Under the pieces are notes generated by a model. That model ran no database searches. It was not told the origin of the DNA and saw only the letters and a list, made by a program, of their open reading frames with translations. A DNA stretch of 64,000 nt from Agrocybe praecox (Eukaryota > Basidiomycota > Agaricomycetes > Agaricales > Agrocybaceae), in NCBI GenBank assembly GCA_964017145.1, contig OZ024849.1, positions 558,001-622,000 on the forward strand, written 5' to 3'. Shown piece after piece: positions 22,487 through 33,865 of the stretch (within the stretch, counting starts at the first letter, position 1; the number at the start of each line of letters is the position of its first letter). The position numbers and the translations under genes were made by a program.

Positions 22487-23335
22487 ATGTCCGAACACAC
22501 TATACGCTTCAGCCGCCTCAACGATTCAAATTACGCAGAATGGGCTCTCCGCATGGAAGCCATTCTTATTCGTGCAGGGCTTTGGTCAATGGTAAAAACG
22601 CAAGTTAACGAAAGTGGGAAGGATGCATCGACGATTGCAGCGGAGCATGAGAGCGCGAAGATGGCCCGGCCCGCCACCAAGATGAGCGAAGCACGTGCCG
22701 AGATTATCCTTCGCGTCGAAGACGGGCAGTTGTCGCACTGCATGCGTTCTTCGGACCCGATGGAGATTTGGGCAACGCTCGAGAGCGTACACCGTGCAGC
22801 AGGATTTGCCACCAGTTTGGCCTTACGCAGAAGATTTTTGACGATGAAGAAGACGGAGACGCAGACAATGCAGGCATGGATTGGACAGGTACAGGGGCTC
22901 GCGTTTCGGCTCGATCAAGCCGGAATTGCCGTAACCGATCAAGATAAGATATTGGCACTCACTATGGGGCTCCCTCCTTCCTACGACGCAGTCATCATTA
23001 ATTTCGATTCAACCCCATCTGATCAGCTCACTCTCAATCATGTTATTGCGCGATTACTCAACGAGGAGGTTCGCCAAATTGGGAATGGAAAGGCACAAGA
23101 CGACAAGGACAAACAAGATGAAGCTATGGCTGTGACAGGTGCCAAGGCCCGGCGCGGAGTTAAATCATCTGCCGCCGCTAATGCCGACATCAGCTGCTTT
23201 TTTTGTGACAAGAAAGGACATTACAAATCTGAATGCCCCGAGAAACGAGCTTGGGAAAAAACGAAGAAAACCGAGACCGCCGCTACTGCCGAAGAAGAAG
23301 AAGAGTATGATTCCGAATCCGAAGGAGTTTGGTAA
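22487..23335 (+). CDS. Gag-like polyprotein of the LTR element (282 aa)
   Basis: The ATG at 22,487 starts MSEHTIRFSRLNDSNYAEW; the LNDSNYAEW..RMEAIL block is the usual start of copia-type Gag (UBN2 / retrotran_gag families). The middle of the protein (LRRRFLTMKKTETQTMQAWI, then LGLPPSY-like MGLPPSYDAVI) fits the same family. A CCHC zinc knuckle CFFCDKKGHYKSEC lies near residue 240, followed by an acidic tail rich in Glu and a TAA at 23,335. Nothing follows in frame before the 3' LTR, so there is no pol. Gag normally packages the element RNA into particles. The frame is intact. Confidence 0.9.
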   Translation: MSEHTIRFSRLNDSNYAEWALRMEAILIRAGLWSMVKTQVNESGKDASTIAAEHESAKMARPATKMSEARAEIILRVEDGQLSHCMRSSDPMEIWATLESVHRAAGFATSLALRRRFLTMKKTETQTMQAWIGQVQGLAFRLDQAGIAVTDQDKILALTMGLPPSYDAVIINFDSTPSDQLTLNHVIARLLNEEVRQIGNGKAQDDKDKQDEAMAVTGAKARRGVKSSAAANADISCFFCDKKGHYKSECPEKRAWEKTKKTETAATAEEEEEYDSESEGVW

Positions 23336-23483
23336 AGAGTTTTATGATTCCGGGGGTGCGTTTTTGATTTTGATTTTGATTTTATTTTATTTTGTGAATT
23401 GCACTTCCGAGGGTGCATTTTTATCTGATTTTTGATTTTTGATTTTATTTGTTTTATGATTTCGTGTTGCGCTTGCGGGGGTG

Positions 23484-23742
23484 TGTTGGAATAATCGGGG
23501 TAAATACAAGCACACCACGAAATGGTCACTTGATAGCCGCAGATTATCTCGAGGAGATAATCTGCATTTCATTCTTATATTGACATTTGCCACCATCCCT
23601 TGTTTTATTATTTTATCTCCTTATTAGTTTTGTAGCTACATATCTTGTATTTAAAGTGTAGCTACGTGAAATGCAAACCTCGCTTGATTGCGAGGGTCCC
23701 TACTACAACCCGAGTGACCTCGAAGACCCGGTCATTTTAACA
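23484..23742 (+). repeat. 3' LTR
   Basis: 259 bp, apparently identical to the 5' LTR, preceded by a G-rich GCGGGGGTG that may serve as the polypurine tract. Followed by the ATAAT target duplication. Confidence 0.9.
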
Positions 23743-24876
23743 ATAATGTCGCATAGCTGGTTTATGTTTGCGTCTCGAGCAGAGGAAAGATGGTCTGCCC
23801 AATGCATGCATGCATATCTCAGTACGGGTGATATATTCTTGCTCACATTCTTCCGCAGTTCTTCCGCGTTGTCGGAGTCCATGAGATACGATGATTTAAT
23901 ATCTCCCATATTGAACCTCAGACCTATATCCTTGGAGTTCATAATGCGGAAACAGGCGTGGGTAAGAATATCATGTTGAACTTCTGCATCGCATGAGAAC
24001 ACCACATCCTTGTTGTCTATGCGGAAGTTTGAACGAGAGCGACTGAAAATGAAGTCGGGGAAGGATGCGTGATACCAATACACACGACCGTCTTGCTCAT
24101 AGAGAACAGCATGCAGACTCTCGACTAGCATACTTGCGACGCCAGTCGTGGTGTCCACCAAACCAGCTGCAACGGGAGTGGAGATCCGCTCAGCAGAACA
24201 GAGCAAGGTGTGAAGGACACTTAGACGAGTCGAAAAAACATTGTCATCCAGGTCAGAAAAGGCTTCGCACATAATTTGTCGATATAACTCGTCAATCGAG
24301 CCAAAATCAGATGATATCGAGGAGAGGAGAGGGCGGAGCAGCATGAGCTGCTCCTCCTTGTCAAGTTTACGCCTAGTCAATATCTTCACCACCGTGGCTG
24401 CATAGATGAATAACCCAGCAGCCTGGTCATTTAGCTGACTGATTTCCGGTGTTCCTTGCAAACTTTTAAGCTTTGCATCTAGGTATGTCCTTGTGTCCAA
24501 TTCCGCATCTTCTATTAGAACATTCTGAAGCTTGCAAATAGCACTCGGCTGGAATCTTTCCCCCAGCGCGGCGATATCGGGATCAGGCCGACTGGTAACG
24601 AGAAACTTGAGGCCAGCGAATTTGCCATCTTCGAGTGACTGCAGTAGTTGTTCCAAAAAGAACGCCTTTTTATCGTCATCGATCTCATCGAGGGCGTCGA
24701 TGACAATGAGGTAGGTAGGAGAGTTGTAGCGTGATTTTCCTTCTGTCCAGGGTTGGAAAAGTAACTTTGAGAGTTGTTCTTGAATGTCATTGAAGTCTAA
24801 TGCGTCCGAAGTGTCGACCTTTTGTAAGATAACACGAAATGCGTCGCATCTTTGAACGAGCTGAAATGCAATGGTG

Positions 24877-26640
24877 ATGAAACTAGTTCTGTTCCGATTA
24901 AACAAACGCCTTTCGAATAGAAATCCGTTTAAACACTCACAAATCTTAAACGAGCGTTTAAACAATATAATTTCTTAAACACACATGTAATCACAGTTAA
25001 ACACGGCTACACATTTAACAGACAGGATTCTATGCTATTCACACCTACATAAGGTCAAATGATGTATGTCTTGGCGCAATGAGACGCCATGAATACCAAG
25101 AGAAAAGGAAAAAGACTTAAAAGTGGTCATTAAGCGCGTTGAATAGCAGAAAATGAAAATCAACGGTGATGAACGGTTGGATGAAAATAAACATGTTGAA
25201 TGATACAAATAAAATTCAGCCAACTTAAACAGTTCAAAACCGTTTAACCTTGACTGAATAAATAAACAAGATTGAACGGTTAATCCCGTTCAATCCTGTT
25301 TAATCAGAAACAAATAAGTCAACAGTGTTGAACTGCGTGATCGACTGTTCAACACCGTTTAAAAATTCAACGGATTTCATTTTGTTTAAATCCGTTGAAA
25401 TTCCAGAAAGAGAGAAAAAGAAAAAAAAGGCAAAGGGGTTGTTATGCCAGTTCAAATTGAAAAATGTACATACTTACATAGCGATGTTTTGTTCTCCTGG
25501 GAGCTGGGGGTTAAGACAGGGTCCATAACAGGTGGAGACTAAGAGAGAAGGGTGTCTTCGGTGCGGATTGACCTCGGAGTCTCATCCGAAGTCGTCCATG
25601 GACGGAAATGAGGGAAGAGTGAAAGAAGCCAAGTTTCGCTGTCACTTGTGCTGGCGATTATGATCACATGGATGCGGGAATTCTCCGACTTGCATTGTTT
25701 TATTGATTCTCCGATTCTCCGCCCATTGTGCGGAGTTTCAAACTCGAAACACAACCCGCGTTTACGCGTTGTCCATTGGTTGTTAAGTTCAACCTCCACC
25801 AACTTTCCGCCCTTCCCCACCTCCATTGCCATACCGGCGTCGTCCAACTCAACCCTTGGGCCCCATTAGCGGCAACAACTGCAACACGAAACCAGTATCG
25901 GTCTGGCCGCTCACTACTACTGCCCACCAGGTCGCGCGCTGGTGAACGCAATGGGATGGAACGTGCTGTGACGTGGCGCGCCGGAAAGATAGAAATAACA
26001 GAGGTAGGTATATTTCACGAAGGTATGTGGCTTGTACACCCATGTTATCTGTGTACTAACCACGGTTATCCAGTTTTAGTGGCAGCAAGGGGACCTCGCC
26101 TCTTCCGTTTCTATCCACTGTCGGTCCTCCTTCCCCTCTTACATATTCTCCCTTCCCTCCCTTGCTCCTACCTCCTTTCACTGCCCCATTTCTACTCCTG
26201 CCCCCTTTCAATGCCTCTTCAATGCAGCCAGCTCCCTTCCCATGTTCCCCTCTTCCCTCCTTTATTCTTTGTATCCCCTTTCCAGTAGCTCTTGAGGGAA
26301 AATGTCAAGTAGATCCTCTCCTTTATCTCTACAATCCCTTCAACTCCCGTATCTGTACATCCATTTGTATATCTATAATGATAGTTCAGATTGTTTAATA
26401 GTGTTTAATATATTCAGACCATAATTCAATTTTTCAACATGTTTAAACTGGCATTTCAAATTATCCAAGTACGTTGAAAAGTGGTTCATCGGACCTGTTT
26501 ACGTTTCAACATGTTAGAATGTTCTGTTTAAACAGTCGTTTAAGAAAATAAATTGTTTAAACGACCGTTTAAGATTTTCCGTTGTTTAAACGGAATTCTA
26601 TCCGAAAGGCGTTTGTTTAATCGAAACAGAGTGGGTTACG
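24877..26640. mobile_element. Non-autonomous DNA transposon with long TIRs, 8-bp target duplication
   Basis: The left end (24,877-24,975) and the reverse complement of the right end (26,540-26,640) match over about 100 bases, including CGATTAAACAAACGCCTTTC and repeated GTTTAAAC motifs. Flanks are CAATGGTG (24,869-24,876) and GAATGGTG (26,641-26,648), an 8-bp duplication with one mismatch, as made by hAT-type transposases. NLR2 and NLR3 have a single such site. The interior is dense in GTTTAAAC/TTGAAC-type subterminal motifs and has no transposase-like open frame; the longest frame (25,728-26,288) is low-complexity. It splits NLR1 exon 5 between Walker A and Walker B. Class assignment to hAT rests on the duplication length alone. 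Confidence 0.75.
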
Positions 26641-27899
26641 GAATGGTGGGGACTATCCGTTGCAGACTTTTCGTTTCTTCAAACTGTCGAGAACAAAAGA
26701 AACTGGCTCCCAAAGAGGTCGGCTGCCCCGTCCAGAACCTTTTTGCGATTGTATATGCAATGGTCGTTTTTCCTGACCCCGCCTGCCCGGTCAACCAGAA
26801 CGCAGGCGGACTGTCCACAGATAAATCGTTCGCCCAATCCGTAATTTCTTTCAAGATTGCGATACATGTGCCCTCAGTGCAAGTTTCGCGCTGAATCGCG
26901 GTCTTTCCACCGTCGATAAACCGGTGATTGGCTTTCTTGGATGGTTTCAAGTCATTTCGAAGTTTATCTTCCTGCAAAGTCGATGAAACGGAGATTCTCT
27001 TACGTCGGACGGTATCGAATGCTTACTCGTTTCTCGTCGCGTAACTCATCCACAGCTATTCCTGTGATCCCAGCCATTGCCGTCTGCATAAACCAGAGTT
27101 ATCAGTAGGAGTAACTCCGAAGAAAAGAATTTCCTTACATTGAACCTGCCTGTCGCCCCTTTAATCTTTCGAGAGATATCCATTATCTGATCCTTGTAGT
27201 TGTCGTAGTCGACCTGATTAAAGACATTCGAGTGCAAGCGGTTATTGAGAGTTGAGATTCGTTCCAACTCTCGAGCGATCTCCCTATACAGAAATCAGTC
27301 CAACTAAATAGAATTAATAGGACATAATATCCTACGTCTTATACTGCTCCACCGTTCGATTGACATCACTATGAGGATTGGATCCCACCTCCATTTTTGC
27401 CAGTACAGTACCAAGAAGCTGGAGCGTCTCTTCGAGAACTATTTGCAGTTGATCCTTGTTATCGTTGATTTCCTGAAATCACATTCGCTATTAGATGTTC
27501 TAGTTGCTTGCTAACTCGCTTCTTACCTTCCTTACTTCCATTATAACATCAAGAAGTTTAAAAGCCATCTTGACTGGATTCCCGTCAATGCATCCTGCTA
27601 TTTTGGGTGCGATAGAAAACGCAAATCTTCCCGAAATCTTCAAATTATCGGCCAGAGTCGACGATGTCTGGGGGCTCATCGATGGGTTGTCTTTCGGCGC
27701 TGATTCATTGGGTGTGCTGGGAAATATGGGAATAGGTTCATTGGCACTACGCTTGAAGAAATCCCTCAACTTCTTCTTCAACCACTTAGGCTTTGGCGGT
27801 GCTGAAGACGACGACATGAGTGCTGGGTGCTGGGTGCTGAGCAAGAGGGACAATACAGCTTTCCAATGGATCCTTGATCACATTTTCCTACACATTCAC

Positions 27900-30800
27900 A
27901 CACTCGTGACAAAGGTTTAAAATATCGTTTATTATCACAGCAGCGCTTTAACGGAGAAGTTAACTTCAAGTGCCAGCAAGGCAACTATCGGACGTGTACG
28001 CGGAGTATAGGGAGACTTGAATTATGGTGGTTCGGAGGTGGTATCAAGTTCTGGTCATACACCAGTCCAACGCCGGGAGCACCTGCAGCTCTATCAGCTG
28101 GTCGAGCAGCAGTGTCCGAGTCGCTGCTCAAATCAATTTCGACACCATCTTTATATAAGATAGCGCTGGGGGACCCGCAACTATCTGAGCTCGTTTCCCC
28201 GATATATACTCGTGCCGAACCCCGCCTGTTTCACTCAAGAGTTCTGTGGTTTTACCGAGAAAATTTTGCGATGACTGTAAACCCTCTTGCATGGTAGGTG
28301 TATGGTAACTTCGATAGCAAGTAGTCGTTGTAGACCAGACCATGCTTTTGTGATAAATCTATCTTTTAAAAAATATTAGTTGATGATGATGAAGTCGGGA
28401 AGCAAATAACATACCGCGTTTCGCGTTCAGGAATTCATACCCTAGAACGTACGATTAAATATCGTCGGACAAAGAAATAACAGCAACGTACCTACCCGCC
28501 AGCCTGACTATGGCAGTGTGCGGTATCTTCATTCAGTCTTTTTCGCGCAATATCAGTCCGCGAGGATATGGTCGAATGTTCGCCTCCAGAGCCATATTTG
28601 AGGGTTATACCGATGTCATGTCGTATAGTCGGACGATATTTGCAAATTTGAGTGTTTAAGCGTCTGTCAACGGAAAACAAATATTAGTTAGTAAAATAAA
28701 CTTGTAAAGCATGATTGCAGCGGTGTGTAAATAGAAAAAAGAAAAACAAGCCAATGACGGCCGCGGGGCCTCTTCCACGAATGCAGGCGTCAAAAAACGC
28801 GCAAACATATAACATGGAAAGGACAACGCAAATTATAATATATTTATTCGAAATAAAAGATGGGAATGATAGCATTCAACGAAAGAGGATGGTCCATGGG
28901 TCTTGGGCTATCCACGAGAAAAGGAAAAGACAGGAGTGAGAAAACATACCTTTAAGACCCCGATTTCCCTCTCAATTTTGTTCATCCTAACGGTACTGTC
29001 CATATCACCATCACCGCGACCTCCTCTCCCCACTGACTATGCAGACCGGACGTGAACTTCCCAAACTCGCCTTCTCCCAAGGTCTGCAGGAGCAAACACG
29101 AGCTAAATTTGGGGATAGTTCGGCGTGGATGAGCAGCCGCCTAAGCTAGGGAAGCTGGGTGAGCGTAAACGCCCGGTATGGGTACCTGAGCAAGTGCTGC
29201 TGCGTTCAGGTTCCCGCTGGACTGATTCGGGCGGTCGCTAGTTGGCTCTGTTGGTGATCCCGCTGGTTCTGAGAAAGAGTAACAGCGGGGCGTTGGTGCT
29301 TGCGTCTAGATGAACTTGGAGCCGCTGGTGGGCTCTGTGGGGGGGGCATTGGCATAGTGTTGCACGTGTGTTGTCCTCCTGCGTCGCCACCGCCAGCTCG
29401 TGAGTGGGAATGACTTGAAGAGGAAAAATATAGGGTGCTGGAATCGAAGTGGGCCATTGGGAGTGATAGAGATGGACCAAACACGGACTTCCAAGGCGCT
29501 CAAAAGTTCCATGTCTCTCAACAACTCCCCATCCCGGTCCTCGATATCCTTCATATCCCGTTGTTGCTTTACGATCCTCGTCCTTCCAGATATAGTAGTA
29601 TCATTCTGTACCGCTTTCACGTCCTCCTCCATTTTCTTCGTTATGTCATGCGTTCGTTTGAATCCTCCTATGCTTTCGTATCTCTTCTGTAATGACTCGC
29701 CCATGCAGCAACTTGACGCGTAGGATTCAAGTCGAGGAAAAGAGTCGAGATGAAAGACAAAGTTATGGTCGGATACAAACATACGTGATGCCATCTCGGG
29801 TTATGGTTCGGATCAAAACCCGTGTCTCTCCGTCGGATCGTTCACTTTACATACGTCTGCCCTTGCATCGTCCATTCGTCGTACGAGTCCTATGCGTCGC
29901 TGTTTGGTGAAGTCGAAATAGAGTGATTGGGCACAACCTTAATTGCCGCTGTCAGATTAACAGGCCGAGGTGACGACGATTGGGATCGTGTTTCTGAAAA
30001 AAGCAGACATGGTTGGGTACACAACACCAGGGACAGGACCACACGCAGTAGGCAGCTCACGAGGGAAGAGTATGCACATAACATAGGATGGAATTTTTTG
30101 TTTGGATGTCCCTAAGACCTAATCACTTCAATCAATGTGAGCGTTTTTTCACCCCAAAAAAAGAAAGAAATACCAAAATATGCCTTCCGTGTGCTCAATT
30201 GTACGCAAAACCTCTGTTGGTTCTTCGCCCTCTTCATATAGCACGTCGTCAGCTCATGGTGGTGCAGGACCACATATGTTATAAGGTGTGGGTGGGACTG
30301 TGGACACAGGGGAGTCGGCGAGCGAGGTTCGTGGTCGTCGTAATGTCGCCGGTGTTGGTCGGTCGTATTCGGCCCGACGGCTAATTTTGGATTATGTACG
30401 TCCCTCGTCCATCGATCCTTTTGTTTTCCAGCCTCTCTTCAGGGCCACTTCTGCGCGTGGACTCGAGCCCTCTCAGTGAACATCAATATGCGACTCTCCG
30501 GCCAGTCCCATCGACCTGTCGCTCTTCCAAGTACTGTGCCTGTCGCCCATCCACTCTATGAAAACTGACGATACACCTGCTCATGGAAAATCAGCCTTTG
30601 AATTGCGGCAGCCAATGCGCTGCGATATCAGAAATAGGACGACATTGTATGCGTAATAGAGGATGTTCGATGCAGGGTGGATGGAGAGCTATACAACAGT
30701 CGGCCTCTTGAATGTGATGTCATTGTTTCTAGAAACTTACGCGCGTGGTTGTCCCATCTCCGGCTTTGGTGTTCCTTTTGTCCTTCACCATCGCTCTTCA

Positions 30801-31526
30801 ATTCCATCCTTCCCATCCTTCCCCCATCTTCGTGCACCTCATTCCCACCGTGCTCGCTCCGCCGTTCAGAATCACCTCTTGGGATCCATGTTCACTCGTC
30901 AAAATGGTGGGGGTCAAACTGGAAAAGCCTACAAAAAGTGTGGGCACCGGACACTCACCCCTGAGCCATAGCAGTCGTGTGGACGTGTCAATCAAGCTCC
31001 TAGTCTCAAAGGAAAGAGCGCCGATGGTTGATGCACCTGTAAGTCTTGCTTTCAACCTCTCGACATCCTAAACCACTTACTATGGTGTTTAGAGCCATCT
31101 CAGCGCGCAAACCGACATTGACCAAAGGGTTCTATCGTAGATGTGTGCAGCGACGGCGAGGACATCAATTGGAAAACCTAGACGTGGGTAAACAGGTAAG
31201 TTTTATTATCAAGTTTGGCTGAATTTCCCAAACCTTACCATTATGTAGCCCTATAGCGATCGTCGTGACTACTATCATGTCTCGATAAATGTAAACCGAG
31301 CTCGTAGGAGTGATTATAACGTCGGCGGATGCAGGAGGAAGGAATTTGGTTGTAAGAGTGCAGAGCCTAGACGTGAACGCACATGTAAGTCTCCATTTCA
31401 TGCTCTGCAGGATCTCCAGCCACTCACCATCGTGCTCCAATTGAACCAAAGGAGTCGTGTGGGTCTGTTAAAGATTCATGTAAGTGTCCTGTTGGTGTTC
31501 TCCACGGTCCGTAAAGACTTACCATC
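27900..31526. repeat. 5' flank of NLR1 (repeat-unit copy 1)
   Basis: Collinear with 57,240-60,950 upstream of NLR3, with many substitutions and small indels. It contains, on the minus strand, a gene-X remnant (28.1-28.7 kb), a coding-like stretch at 29.3-29.8 kb (MGESLQKRYESIGGF..., charged, possibly coiled coil), and the splice-signal-rich R unit (29.9-31.5 kb). The equivalent stretch in copy 3 shows relative frameshifts, so much of this may be decaying. Similarity to copy 3 stops at 31,526. Confidence 0.8.
28492..28680 (-). pseudogene. Remnant of unknown gene X (C-terminal part)
   Basis: A 62-codon frame with GITLKYGSGGEHSTISSRTD and ending DTAHCHSQAGG. The end corresponds to a frame in unit 2 that reads DTAYCRSQVGSMYVVV and continues to a later stop. 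In unit 3 a single extra base shifts the frame before this point. Function unknown. The different endings in the three copies suggest relaxed constraint. Confidence 0.35.
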
Positions 31527-31830
31527 ATGGAAAGTTTTGGACTACAACTCCAGATCAAATCTGCCTACATACATTCCCCGTTCAAGCGCTCAACGTTCAA
31601 CATTCAACCCTCAATAGACTGCACATGCTCGCCCTTAAGCAGAGGTTCTCATTCATGTGCACCTATAATAATCAAGACACCAATTTACAGTGGACTGGAC
31701 TGGAATAGACGCCTGTATTTCGACACGGGATATGGATGAAGTACAGGCAGACAGATGAACTGATCGAACTTCCAAGGACATTCCAATATTCAGGCCTCTT
31801 GCCATAGACCTTAGGATTGATACGATGTCA
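31527..31830. other. Short intergenic region before M35 gene E
   Basis: About 300 bases after the end of the repeat unit. No gene or repeat recognised; partial TTCAACGTTCAACATTCAAC micro-repeat near 31,597. Confidence 0.5.
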
Positions 31831-31833
31831 TGG

Positions 31834-31840
31834 TATAAAG
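31834..31840 (+). promoter_or_regulatory. TATA box of M35 gene E
   Basis: TATAAAG 58-64 bases before the ATG at 31,898, in a block conserved with the promoter of gene A. Confidence 0.55.
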
Positions 31841-31897
31841 TCTACACCGTACCCCTCCCTCTATTCTCAAGTTTTGGACCATTCGTTTCATCAGAAT

Positions 31898-33207
31898 ATG
31901 TCGCCGAACATCATTCGTAGCCTGGCAGTCCTCGCTTCTGTCATAGTGTACGTTTCTGCCACCTCTATACTCTCCGTCAAGTTAACCGGTAAGAATCCAA
32001 TTTCATAAAACTAATGATATTATCCGTTAATATGACGCGCACTTGCAGGCCCAGAACATGTGAACTCGATACGAGACCTTAAAGTTCAAGCAACTCTCAC
32101 CAACGTCGGGGATCAGACCGTTCGCGTTCTCAACGATCCCAGAGGACCGCTCTCTACAATGGCAACTGACAGGTTTACTATTGCCAATGAGGCCGGAGAA
32201 AGCCCTTCGTTCGTAGGTGTCAATGTCAAATATGTGCCAAAGACGGCTTCTGCTATGCATGCGTACTCTGTATTGGAACCAGGGCAAAGTGTCACGGTAG
32301 AACATGATCGTCAGTCGGGTTTTTATCGCTCTTTTTATTATCCCTAATTTTGAATCTGGATTGTAGTTTCCCTTGCATACGACTTCACTTCTTCTGGTCC
32401 GGGATACTACACGATTGACGTCCAGAACCTCTTTTACATTGTCAATCCTTCCAATGGAGGAGTATTCCCAATATCCGCCGACACGTCTGCTTTCTACACT
32501 CACATTCCACACGGAAGCGAACTATCGATAGAAACTTTCACCGAGTTGGACTCGGACCCGGACTCGGACTCGCCTCTGAACGCATGGGCTTCCTTCAGAG
32601 GGTGCTCTTCCGCACAGAAGACTGCCATAAACTCTGCCGTGTCTGCAGCTCAAGCATATACGACAGGCGCATACAACAACATCAAATCCTCTAGAGGAAC
32701 CAGCACCCGATACAAGAAATGGTTTGGCGCATACGATTCTACGAGATTTAATACCGTCGTTTCGCACTTCCAGAGAATCAGCGGTAATAAATTTTCTACC
32801 TTCACCTATGACTGCAGTTGCGATAAGATGGATTGGTATGCGTGGGTGAAAGCGAATGAGTGAGTTCTGTCTATTTGCTTGAAATTGGAAATTTGGAAGT
32901 TTGTCAACTTATCCGTACTCGTAGGTTCGGTATTATACATCTCTGTCCCCAATTTTGGAAGGCACCTAAGATCGGGACCGATTCCAAGGTTTGTTTTTTA
33001 ACCACGGCTCTACGGTTCCTTTGAAAGCCTATGATAATCTCCATATAGGCTGGAACCCTCGTCCACGAAGCTTCCCATTACACGAAGAACGGAGGGACGG
33101 AAGACTACAAATATGGAACTGAAGATTGCGAGTGGCTTACGAGCAGTAACCCGGGTCGTGCTATCATGAACGCCGATAATCATCAGTATTTTACGGAGAA
33201 TGCCTGA
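31898..33207 (+). CDS. M35 peptidyl-Lys-type metalloendopeptidase E (355 aa)
   Basis: Secreted M35 zinc endopeptidase, the only copy on the plus strand. Exons join(31898..31988, 32049..32309, 32367..32859, 32925..32988, 33049..33207) give exactly 356 codons with stop. The signal peptide starts MSPNIIRSLAVLASVIVYVS. The prodomain has LNDPRGPLS and the intron follows VEHD. A short acidic Asp-Ser linker (DSDPDSDS) precedes NAWASFRGCSSAQK. Catalytic motifs: KKWFGAYDSTRFNTVV, FTYDCSC, FGIIHLCPQFW, GTDSKAGT, HEASHY (about residue 309) and GGTEDYKYG. Ala replaces the usual first Ser in HESSH, as allowed by HExxH. Closest relative in the window is gene A at the left edge. It lies alone between the NLR1 unit and the gpi1 relic. 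All catalytic residues are present. Confidence 0.9.
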
Positions 33208-33346
33208 ATTGTTTTTGTTCCTTAGAGAGCCTGACTTCTGAGACTGTAGGCCTGGCCTGCCGAGCCGAGTACTTGATAATTAACTAACTTCACCTGAATT
33301 GGACTTGACAAGCAAATGTGTGCAATGTTTTAGAACACTGCAACGA

Positions 33347-33862
33347 CAATCACCGTATCCTGGCCTCGACCTACACAAGACTTGTCAAAATCTCCTGCGC
33401 GGGCGACCCAAAGCCTATCGGTCCCTCCTCATTCCCCCCCATTTGTTATTTCCTACCCAGCTACGCTTATGGCACACAGAGGAGCAGGAAGAGCTCATAT
33501 ACATCCTATATGACGCGCATATATCCAAATCTTTGCGCTTTTATACCCTCCATGATCCGATACACACACCCACACCCAAAGAAGATTATTACGCCGCACT
33601 TGCACGATACGATTTCACCCATAACTCACAGGATGCCCTGAAAGTCTCCGTTTTGGACGATATAGTCATCAATTAGATGAATGTGGCTTCGTTCCTGCAG
33701 TTTTTGCTGTATTTTCCTTCAAAACGAGAGCAAAAACTCCTCCCAGTAACGACTACGTTCCTGCTCTCTTTTTCTTTTTCATCGCATAACCTTTGCAACC
33801 CTCTACTGACGCTGTACACCCTCCTTCTGCGGCTGGTCACGAGCTTAAATTTCGACAATCAT
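33347..33862 (+). pseudogene. Truncated inverted copy of gpi1 exon 1
   Basis: Reads, in frame, WPRPTQDL, then directly VKISCAGDPKPIG; about 95 bases present in gpi1 (36,551-36,645) are missing between them. It continues with [20 protein letters not shown] and SVLDDIVIN, then hits a TAG where gpi1 has CAG (Q). The frame resumes as MNVASFLQFLLYF...[14 protein letters not shown] and similarity ends near 33,862. Corresponds to gpi1 36,065-36,690 in opposite orientation. Internal deletion, a stop codon and no later exons make it non-functional. Confidence 0.85.
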
Positions 33863-33865
33863 TAA

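Larger units (their letters stand above)
21967..23742 (+). mobile_element. Gag-only LTR retrotransposon (copia type, non-autonomous)
   Basis: Two direct 259-bp LTRs (21,967-22,225 and 23,484-23,742) begin TGTTGGAATA and end TTTTAACA. By eye they are identical. The element is flanked by the 5-bp duplication ATAAT (21,962-21,966 and 23,743-23,747); NLR2 and NLR3 carry a single ATAAT at this site. The internal 1,258 bases encode one gag-type protein and no protease, integrase, reverse transcriptase or RNase H, so the element needs proteins from another copy. It lies on the strand opposite to NLR1, within exon 5 near the end of the NACHT part. Identical LTRs indicate recent insertion. Confidence 0.92.
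19461..27817 (-). pseudogene. NLR1: NACHT-WD40 gene split by two transposons
   Basis: Paralogue of NLR2 and NLR3. Exons 1-4 are complement(27527..27817, 27345..27472, 27139..27283, 27027..27083), with lengths identical to both paralogues (291, 128, 145, 57). Exon 5 starts at 26971 and carries GQAGSGKTT (Walker A). It is broken at 26,648 by a DNA transposon, resumes at 24,876 with LIVIDALDEID (Walker B) and TSRPDPDI, is broken again at 23,747 by an LTR element, and ends at 21,850. Exon 6 (19461..21794) encodes about 14 WD40 blades with no stop. The three exon-5 pieces, counted without the duplicated target bases, sum to 1569 nt, the same as NLR3 exon 5. So the two insertions are the only lesions I can see. 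The NACHT domain cannot be translated as it stands unless the elements are spliced out. The insertions look recent relative to the gene duplication. Confidence 0.85.

Noticed and set aside
25728..26288. 186-codon frame inside the DNA transposon, considered as a transposase
   Set aside because: Pro/Leu/Ser low complexity with no catalytic motif; arises from a CCTTCCC-rich tract.
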